This document shows, one piece after another, positions 1 to 6,300 of a stretch of 26,241 bases of DNA. The notes beneath the pieces were generated by a model. That model saw only the letters and a list, made by a program, of their open reading frames with translations. It had not been told where the DNA came from and did not search any database. How positions within the stretch are numbered: the first letter of the stretch is position 1; each line of letters starts with the position of its first letter. The position numbers and the translations under genes are program-made. Origin of the DNA: an uncultured Alphaproteobacteria bacterium (GTDB taxonomy: Bacteria; Pseudomonadota; Alphaproteobacteria; UBA9655); contig CALBSK010000059.1 in NCBI GenBank assembly GCA_937967795.1, forward strand, positions 1 through 26,241. The letters are read 5' to 3'.

Positions 1-65
1 GCTTTTTATGACTTTCTATCTAAAAAATTGTCTCACTTCTATCTGAACTCGCTCATTTTTTCTCA

Positions 66-88
66 AAAAAATCGGAAAAAGATTTTTT
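66..88. terminator. Weak AT-rich hairpin, possible terminator
   Basis: The arms AAAAAATC (66-73) and GATTTTTT (81-88) pair around a 7-nt loop. On the minus strand the stem ends in a run of T, so it could terminate transcription of the ProQ/FinO-like gene that stops at 171. The stem is almost entirely A-T, so the call is weak. Confidence 0.25.
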
Positions 89-170
89 AAAAACAAGCAG
101 TAAACAAAATAAAAGAAGGGTTTTTAGATTTACCATTTATCTCTTCTTGTTTGTGGATTTGTGGTAAGAG

Positions 171-716
171 CTAAAGGGTAAATTTTAAAATTTTTAAGGC
201 TTCTTCCTGTTCTGCTTCTGTCACTTTATCCGTTGGATTTCCTTGACAATCATAGCGGGAAGTTCCTGCTTGAAGGCAGTGCAGATACTCTGGCTTTATC
301 ATATATCGGTGAAGAGCTGCTTTAATGACCAAGTCCTTAGGATAACGGTTTTTAAGGTGGTATTTTCTATAGTGATCTTTGATATCCCTTATAATGTGCT
401 TATCAAGGGGCTTGATGGGGTTCGTCGGATCAAAAAGAAAGGGGAAGGTTTGTTCAATCCATTGCCAAGTTCGCTCAAGACTTTTGTCAAAAATTGTATT
501 CTCTGAGGAGGAGTTTCGAGTGAATTGAGGTTGAGTCCGGGCAGGTTCATTTCCAAGAAATATATCCTCCTCTTGCTGCTGTTTTCTGAGGTGTTCTTGC
601 TGTTGAGCCCGTCTTTCTTCCTCAATAGGATCAGGGAGAGAATGGGGATAGACAAAACTATGACTTTTGCCTGGGGACGTAAAATTTTTGGTTCTTGCTT
701 TAAATTTTTTAGTCAT
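171..716 (-). CDS. ProQ/FinO-domain RNA-binding protein
   Basis: The 181-residue product has a charged, Gln/Glu-rich N-terminal extension (about 1-80) and a C-terminal ProQ/FinO-type domain (about 83-175). Family hallmarks visible in order are the FPFLF helix start (91-95), IKPLDKHIIRDI (101-112), the AALHRYM helix (133-139), YLHCL then GTSRYDCQGN (144-160), and the VTEAEQEEA ending. Known family members (E. coli ProQ, F-plasmid FinO) bind structured small RNAs; FinO stabilises FinP antisense RNA to repress conjugation. An extension before the RNA-binding domain resembles FinO more than ProQ. It lies downstream of Ti-type traC/traD on the same strand, in an element with F-type transfer genes, so a role in transfer control is a reasonable inference. 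No FinP-like RNA was identified, and no clear Shine-Dalgarno precedes the ATG. Confidence 0.8.
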   Translation of the reverse strand: MTKKFKARTKNFTSPGKSHSFVYPHSLPDPIEEERRAQQQEHLRKQQQEEDIFLGNEPARTQPQFTRNSSSENTIFDKSLERTWQWIEQTFPFLFDPTNPIKPLDKHIIRDIKDHYRKYHLKNRYPKDLVIKAALHRYMIKPEYLHCLQAGTSRYDCQGNPTDKVTEAEQEEALKILKFTL

Positions 717-743
717 TGAGGGCGTCTTATATCAACTTTTAAC

Positions 744-881
744 TCAGTATAACTTAATGAGAAAGGCGCAAGCAAGACTTCCCCCAATAAGGAAAGTCAG
801 CAGGGTAGAGGAAGGAACACTTCCAAAAGGAAAAATATAAAGAGACCGTTTTTTAAGACGTTTTCTTTTTTCAAGAATCAT
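744..881 (-). CDS. Possible 45-residue basic membrane peptide
   Basis: This short ORF lies between TraD_Ti and the ProQ/FinO-like gene. An ATG at 881 is preceded by AAGG (892-889) at 7-nt spacing, and the stop is TGA at 746-744. The product starts MILEKRKRLKKRS, a strongly basic N-terminus. A hydrophobic segment of about 20 residues (TLLTFLIGGSLACAFLI) ends three residues before the C-terminus, as expected for a single-pass membrane peptide. It is 27 bp upstream of the ProQ/FinO-like gene on the same strand, and its last codons overlap that gene's predicted -10 box. I do not recognise a family. The support is the RBS, the topology and the gene-sized gap it fills. Confidence 0.45.
   Translation of the reverse strand: MILEKRKRLKKRSLYIFPFGSVPSSTLLTFLIGGSLACAFLIKLY
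746..775 (-). promoter_or_regulatory. Predicted sigma-70 promoter for the ProQ/FinO-like gene
   Basis: Read on the minus strand, TTGCTT (775-770) and TATACT (751-746) are separated by 18 nt. The predicted start of transcription is near 739, about 23 nt before the ATG at 716. It overlaps the end of the putative 45-residue peptide gene. Confidence 0.4.
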
Positions 882-974
882 AGCTGAACCTTACCACCCC
901 GTATCACTTGACGTTACCATTATACATCTTTTCTTAGGGAAATTGTCTAAAAATTTTTTCATATTTTAAGAACC

Positions 975-1012
975 TGTTACACAAAAGTAGCAGGCTCCTG
1001 AGCGATGTAACA
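975..1012. repeat. Nested inverted repeat after traD_Ti
   Basis: Outer arms TGTTACA (975-981) and TGTAACA (1006-1012) enclose an inner CAGG/CCTG pair (991-1000). It sits just past the TraD_Ti stop on the minus strand. It could be a processing or termination structure, but no clean T tract follows, and a protein-binding dyad is equally possible. Confidence 0.3.
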
Positions 1013-1015
1013 CTT

Positions 1016-1267
1016 TTACGATCTTAACAACCTTTCCCCAAGAGTTTGCCACCTTTCTAAATTTGTCTCATCGAAGTTATTTTCCTCAAAACATGAACTT
1101 AAAAACCCTAAAAGTTTTGCCGCTTTGTGGAGGTTTTCATAGTCCTGCAAATCGTCCCCTGGAGCGATGAGGAAGGCGTCTAACAATCCAGATTTTTGCA
1201 AAAGGCCGCCGGTCTGAACAAGTTGCCTCGTACGACGTTTACGGTCAGATTGTTGCTGGGTTTTCAT
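1016..1267 (-). CDS. traD: Conjugal transfer protein TraD (Ti type)
   Basis: This 83-residue product belongs with the small Ti-plasmid/RAGE TraD proteins, which are accessory DNA-processing factors and are not the TraD coupling ATPase. The segment RKRRTRQLVQTGGLLQKSGL followed by LHKAAKLLGFL and the C-terminal LERWQTLGERLL matches the family pattern of a basic start, a GGLxxKSGL turn, helical LL repeats and a terminal WxxxGE/D. The frame is open further upstream, but the ATG at 1267 is the best start: it begins one base after the TAA of the upstream TraC-like gene and has GGAGAAG (1280-1274) at 6-nt spacing. The two genes are therefore tightly coupled. In Ti plasmids and Rickettsiales elements traC/traD lie near traA, as here. 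Confidence 0.72.
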   Translation of the reverse strand: MKTQQQSDRKRRTRQLVQTGGLLQKSGLLDAFLIAPGDDLQDYENLHKAAKLLGFLSSCFEENNFDETNLERWQTLGERLLRS

Positions 1268-1268
1268 C

Positions 1269-1631
1269 TTATGCTTCTCCCGATTGAGGCTGTTTTTGAG
1301 GCGAACGATTGATTTTTTGAGATGGTGCATTTCCTTCTGAGAGGCGGGGTTTGTTTGTTCTATTTTGTCGCAGAAATCGCATTCCGGCCGCATGCCATTT
1401 CTCCATCAAAGAATCGTTGGTGGCTTCTTTTTCTTTGATAAAGAGGAAGGCTCCCGTAAGGTTTAGATCCTCCATCTGGGTTAAATCGATGCAGGTTAAA
1501 AGAGTCGTGATTTCCTTTTGGCGATGCTCGACATAGCGTTGGTATTGAGTTTCTAGATCTGAAATTTTAGATTTAAGCTGACGCATACCCTGAAGGGCAG
1601 ACTTGCGGATAGGTTTAAGAGAGGCACTCAT
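1269..1631 (-). CDS. traC: TraC-like conjugal transfer accessory protein
   Basis: The 120-residue product begins with a probable coiled coil (about 8-45, KSKISDLETQYQRYVEHRQKE), continues with an LTGAFLFIKEKEAT segment and ends in a basic, disordered tail rich in Lys, Arg, Gln and Ser. This is the general shape of Ti-type TraC proteins, which assist the relaxase. The assignment rests on shape and on the coupled TraD_Ti gene one base downstream; residue conservation is weak. The frame opens at a TTG (1688), but the ATG at 1631 is preferred because AAGGAA lies just upstream and the TTG lacks a well-spaced site. It could instead be an unrelated coiled-coil protein. Confidence 0.5.
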   Translation of the reverse strand: MSASLKPIRKSALQGMRQLKSKISDLETQYQRYVEHRQKEITTLLTCIDLTQMEDLNLTGAFLFIKEKEATNDSLMEKWHAAGMRFLRQNRTNKPRLSEGNAPSQKINRSPQKQPQSGEA

Positions 1632-1749
1632 CGGATGGGTTCCTTTTATTAAAGTGTTGATTGCCTCTTTAGGAGATAAGTTTATCAAATTTTAGGGTTT
1701 TCTCCAATATAAAACGCATTCTCTTTTTTTAGCATTTAAAAAATTTTTG

Positions 1750-1779
1750 TTGAAAAAGAAAGGAAAAAAATCATATAGG
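1750..1779 (+). promoter_or_regulatory. Predicted promoter of the F-box gene
   Basis: TTGAAA (1750-1755) and TATAGG (1774-1779) are 18 nt apart; TATACT at 1781-1786 is an alternative -10. The region is A-rich. The gene's ATG is at 1813 with AGGG (1802-1805) at 7-nt spacing. Confidence 0.35.
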
Positions 1780-1812
1780 TTATACTTAATGATTTAAAGT
1801 TAGGGTATAGAA

Positions 1813-2772
1813 ATGGTGTTTTTAAAACATATCAAAAATTTGTTTTTTAGTAAAAGCTTGTTTATTTTTTTCTGTTTCTCCTTTGTCCTTTTAATACCAT
1901 TTTTTTCTTCTCTGTATGCGATGGAAGAAAAAGATCGGTCTAGCGTAAAAAGGAAAGCCCCAGAAACTGCGAAAGAAGGCAACCAGATCTCCAAAAAACA
2001 GAAAAGAGAAATCTTTCCGCTCAACAATTTACCAAATGAACTTCTTTCTCACATATTTACTTTTACTGATCCTAGTGCACTCAACACACTGAAACTCCCT
2101 AATGCAGCCAAAACATGTAAAAGATTTTATGAAATCTGGAAAAGATTGCGGGGAATAGCTGTAAAAATCACGTGTTCGATCTCTTGGGAAAATGAGCGAC
2201 CTGAAAGTCTTTTCGCTCAGCAGGCACGTCTATCCAATAATGATTTCTTTAAGATGAATGAGTCCTCTTTTAAGGGATATAGAGTTAATAACCTGGCAGG
2301 TATAGATATATTTCTTGGGAAAAGAAAAGAAGAAAGAAAGTTTTCCACATTTTCTCCTTTGGAATATGAGTACTTCATATCCCCTACTTCCATGGAAAAC
2401 AAGCCAAGTCTAGAATTACTGCATTTACCTCTCTCTCATTTTCCTTTATCTATAAGCTATCAGTTGCGAAGCAAGGGAGAGAGAAAATCTTCTCTAGACG
2501 GATATTCTGAATGTGCCGTGCATTTCCCCAAGATAGATGACCCAAAGACTAAAGCTGTTGGGCTTATTTCTTTCTCAGAAGAAAAACAAGGATGGGGAGA
2601 AATAAATTCTTCCGTATTTTTTGACAAGAAGGTGGCCAGGGAACAACGGTTAAGGTTTCCGGAAGTAACTCTTCTTTTTCACTTTGTCCCTGACGAAGAT
2701 GGTGAGGACATTATTCCGCGCCTTTATATGTTTAAGGACGGAGATACAAAGAGCCATTTAATAAATCCCTAA
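1813..2772 (+). CDS. Secreted F-box protein, candidate host-directed effector
   Basis: The 319-residue product has three readable parts. Residues 1-36 form a signal peptide: Lys at 5 and 8, a long Phe/Leu/Ile core and a likely cut after LYA. Residues 46-65 hold two basic clusters, KRK and KKQKR, arranged like a bipartite nuclear localisation signal. Residues about 68-110 form an F-box: FPLNNLPNELLSHIFTF, then LKLPNAAKTCKRFYEIWK, with the expected LPxELLxxIF core and the later C/W positions. Known F-box domains bind Skp1 in eukaryotic SCF ubiquitin ligases; bacteria have no Skp1, so bacterial copies generally act in the host. The C-terminal 200 residues are not recognised and may bind substrate. 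It stands alone between traCD and oriT. Export by Sec followed by another route is inference. Confidence 0.75.
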   Translation: MVFLKHIKNLFFSKSLFIFFCFSFVLLIPFFSSLYAMEEKDRSSVKRKAPETAKEGNQISKKQKREIFPLNNLPNELLSHIFTFTDPSALNTLKLPNAAKTCKRFYEIWKRLRGIAVKITCSISWENERPESLFAQQARLSNNDFFKMNESSFKGYRVNNLAGIDIFLGKRKEERKFSTFSPLEYEYFISPTSMENKPSLELLHLPLSHFPLSISYQLRSKGERKSSLDGYSECAVHFPKIDDPKTKAVGLISFSEEKQGWGEINSSVFFDKKVAREQRLRFPEVTLLFHFVPDEDGEDIIPRLYMFKDGDTKSHLINP

Positions 2773-3151
2773 ATTGAAAGACCAACCTTTAATCAACAAC
2801 GAAATATAAAGGGAGAATAAGCTTTTGGAGAAAGCTCAAAGGTTTTTTCTGGAAGGAGCTGCTTTTTCAACCCCTCCAGAATGCCCATTTTGCCGCTGAG
2901 ACATGGGTGAAATTTTAACCTTTTGGCTTTTTTTCTCCTGCCCCAGAGCGAAGAGAGTATTCTCATCGCCCCCCAATAATCCGAGTTCCTAAATCTTTTG
3001 CAAAAATAATCAATTCTTCTCATATGACAGCTAATTTCAAGGAGCATGAGGGAATATGCTCTTTTCACAATCCTAACGTGTTGAAATAGCTGGCTTGCTC
3101 TTGCCTTCTGGCACCACTAAATTACTCTTCATAAGTTATCATCCTTTGGAT
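2773..3151. other. Non-coding stretch upstream of oriT
   Basis: No convincing gene is seen. A 91-codon minus-strand frame at 2793-3068 has a start codon but no family resemblance or clear ribosome-binding site. A short plus-strand frame around 2815-2910 is also open. Either could be a decayed gene. The small dyad CATCC-TTT-GGATG (3140-3152) abuts the nic-like core that follows. Confidence 0.4.
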
Positions 3152-3191
3152 GCGCACTTATGTACGATTTGAAATCTCCGATTTCAAATCG
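3152..3191 (-). other. oriT: Candidate origin of transfer (oriT), MOBQ/RSF1010-like
   Basis: Read on the minus strand, a perfect inverted repeat (3191-3181 and 3175-3165, 11-bp arms with a 5-nt loop) is followed after four bases by TAAGTGCGC (3160-3152). From established knowledge, the RSF1010/R1162 oriT has the same order: an inverted repeat, then TAAGTGCG with the nick just before the next C, and Ti-type TraA relaxases belong to the same MOBQ class. The nick would fall between 3153 and 3152. The site is 174 bp upstream of the relaxase start, where oriT is usually found. On this model the leading DNA is the F-box/traCD side, and traA and the rest enter last. Confidence 0.7.
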
Positions 3192-3192
3192 C

Positions 3193-3221
3193 TTGTGCTT
3201 TACGGCCACGGGCGTTATTAT
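3193..3221 (+). promoter_or_regulatory. Predicted traA promoter abutting oriT
   Basis: TTGTGC (3193-3198) and TATTAT (3216-3221) are exactly 17 nt apart, and the -35 begins two bases after the oriT inverted repeat. Relaxase bound at oriT would occlude it, so autoregulation is plausible. The predicted leader RNA is about 105 nt. Confidence 0.4.
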
Positions 3222-3227
3222 AAGGAT

Positions 3228-3330
3228 TGATCGGAGGCATGAACCCTGAGATAAAGCCATGCAGGTTCACTGATCACTTTAGAGACTTTTCGCGTAATAA
3301 CCCCAAGGACTGACGCCTAAGAGCATTAGG
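3228..3330 (+). promoter_or_regulatory. Structured traA leader
   Basis: Nested dyads TGATC (3228-3232)/GATCA (3272-3276) and TGAACC (3240-3245)/GGTTCA (3264-3269) can fold together. A second hairpin, CCTAA (3316-3320)/TTAGG (3326-3330), contains the only AGG close to the ATG at 3334. The relaxase ribosome-binding site may therefore be partly hidden. Confidence 0.3.
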
Positions 3331-3333
3331 TGC

Positions 3334-6300
3334 ATGGCGATTTATTCGCTCAATCTTGGATTTGTGGCTCGCAGTGAAGGTCGCTCTGCGGTAGGCTTTA
3401 GCGCGTACATTGCGGCAACTCGTCAAGAGGATTTGCGCACAGGAATCGTTTATAATTACGATTGCAAAAGCGATGTCCTGATGAGCCGTGTGTTAGCTCC
3501 TGAACATGCTCCAGAGTGGGCCAAGAATCCCTTCACTTTATGGAATAAAGTCGATCAGTTTGAAGATCTAATGGCGTGTCTTCGTTTTAGAGGGGATGCT
3601 CATGATCCCGATAAAAATCAGAAAAGCCTGGATGCCAGAGAACGATTTATTAATACAGCACAGACGGCCCAAACGATTATGGGGGCGATTCCTTATGAGT
3701 TCTCTCAAGAAGAGGCCGAAGCTTGTATTGAAGAATTTCTCAAAGAGCGATTTGTGTCTCGAGACTTGGTCGTCCAATATGCCACTCATTGGAAGAGCGG
3801 TAATCCCCATTTTCATGGAATGATAACAAGGCGCCCGTTAATTGATGGGGAGTTCTCAGGGCGAAAAGATCATGAAATTGTTACGAAAGAAGAGCTTCTT
3901 GTTACCCGAAAATTGTGGGAAACGGTTGCTAATAAACACCTCGAACTAGGAGGTCACGAGGTTCGTATCGACAGTCGCTCTCATGCTGATCGAGGGTCTT
4001 TATTTCTGCCTACAGAGCACGAAGGATATTACGCGCAACAGCTTGTAGAGCAGGGCCAATATTCGCGAATTGTGGCAGATAATGAAGTCATTCGCCAGCA
4101 AAATATCAAAATTCTGTGTGAGAATCCTGCGGCCGTTATTCAAGAAGTGGCATCGAAACGCACGACTTTTACCCGTAAACATATTGAAGATGAAATCATT
4201 CGCCGTGTAGGGGGAGATGAAAAACTCTTTGCTGTTTTAAAGGCGAAAGTTGATGACTTAGAGCTTCCCGCAGAAATGGTTTTGAAGGGAGCCAATGATA
4301 ACAAAGTCTTTGAGGGAGTTTTTGCCTCTGAGCTTCGAGGCCTTGCTGAAAAACTCACAGATCGGTTGTTAACCGATAAAGAAATAACGCATACGGTTGG
4401 AGAAAACATCAATCGTAATCCCATTTTTGCTTCTGCTGCTCATAAAAAACAAGAAGAAAAAATGATTGAAACGGGGGACGCTCTTCATGGAAGACAAACT
4501 AAAACCGTCCCCGAAGAGCTGATTCAAGTGGCAATCAAAAACCGTGAAGCCGAGCTTGGAAATGAGCTCTCTTCCGAGCAACAAGCCGCTATTACCCATC
4601 TCTGTTCCGGACCCGATATTCGCATCTTAAATGGTAAGGCCGGTACAGGAAAAACCACTCTTTTAAAGGCCGTTGCAGAAGCTTATGAGAAGTCAGGGTA
4701 TCAAGTCATAGGCACGTCTTTCCAAGGCAAAGCGGTTGAGATCATGGAGCAAGAAATTGGTATTCCTTGTAAGACTTTGGATAGTTTTAGATGTGCTTGG
4801 GAAAAGGAGGAACAGCAGAAAGAATTCATGAAAAGGTTTCAATCCTGTTTCCCTATTCAAGGCGGAAGCAGGGCTTATTATTATGCTTATCATCGAGCAA
4901 AAGAATTTGAACCCCAAAGATTCACAAACAAAAATGTGATCATTGTTGATGAAGCCAATATGATTGGTGGCCATTTGTGGGATGTTTTTCTGAAAGAAGC
5001 AACCGATAAAGGAGCCAAAGTTCTTATTGTCCAAGATCCCGCTCAAATTAAATCTCGAGAGCCGGGAGATTATGGACGTCTTTTGGCGGAACGGTTTGGG
5101 TTTTGTGAAACGAGTGAGGTCGTGCGGCAACGCATTCCTTGGCAACGCGAATGCTCAAAGTTGTTAAATGATTATCAGGTCCTCGATGGACTGAAACCTT
5201 ATTATGATAAAGGTCACTTAAAATGGTTTGAAAATTCTGCGCAAGTTCACCAAGCTCTTGCCCAAGATTATGTTAAAGATTTTATCGAAAATCCTCATAA
5301 AAGCCGCATCGCTCTCGGTTATCGCAATACAGAAGTTTATGAGCTTAATCAAGTTATTCGGGAGGGTTTAAAGGAGCACGGATATCTTCAAGATTCTTTT
5401 AAAATTAACGGTGAAGACTACGCCATTGGAGACCAGATTCGATTTCTCGAAAATGAGAATCACGGGCGTTATGTGCAAAACTTCAAGACAGTGAAAGGCC
5501 AACCTAAAGGTGTAAAGAACGGCACTTTTGGGATTATCGAAGCTTATGACACGGAAAAGAACCTCTTCACCGTGCGCCTTGAGAAAGGTAGACGGATCCA
5601 ATTCAACCCAGAAGACTATCGCCACTTTACCTATGGCTATGCCATGGGCATTCATAAATCAGAGGGATCTACCTTTGATAAATCCTTTGTCTCACCTGAT
5701 CCTTTAATAGACCCTACCACATTGTTGGTAGCGATGACCCGTCATCGAGATGATGTACACGTTTACATCAATCGAGAGCAATTCATCGATTTCAAAGACC
5801 TGATTGAGCAAATAGGGAAGGTTCTCGTTAAAGAAAATTTGCAAGATTACTCCATCTCCGAAGAGGAACGTCCTTATTTTGAGCGGGTTCAGCAATACCG
5901 GGATTTAATGGTTGAAGCTGTCACTTTACGGGAAGAAATGGAAGGAGATCTTGAGTCTACGGTGCCTCTCTATAAGCAGGCCCTCTATCCAGTTTATCAA
6001 AGTTACTATGAAGAGAAAAAGCGTGTGGCAGAAGCCATTCTTCAAGATTGGCAAAACCACGTTCCTTTTCTCCGTCTTATAGGGATTCGTAAAGATGTCT
6101 TGGAAGTGGAGGCAGGTCTCCGTCCTCGCTTACTTTCGGACCTTGAATGCCGGGCCTCCATTCAAGTGGAAGGGTACGTTGATCTTGTCAATAAAACACG
6201 AACCTTGTGGAAAGAGATCTCCGAAACCCATCCGGGGACCCTAGCCCAATCTCATGCCCTTTATGAAGACTATAAAGCTCTTAAAACAGAAAGAGATTCA

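Noticed and set aside
2793..3068. 91-codon minus-strand frame between the F-box gene and oriT
   Set aside because: No family resemblance, no clear ribosome-binding site and an odd mix of Cys, Arg and Phe; more likely a chance frame or relic than a gene.
3239..3313. 24-codon leader ORF (MNPEIKPCRF...) before traA with GGAGG just upstream
   Set aside because: The GGAGG is only one base from the ATG, too close for efficient initiation, and the sequence also forms the leader hairpin; kept only as a possible leader peptide.
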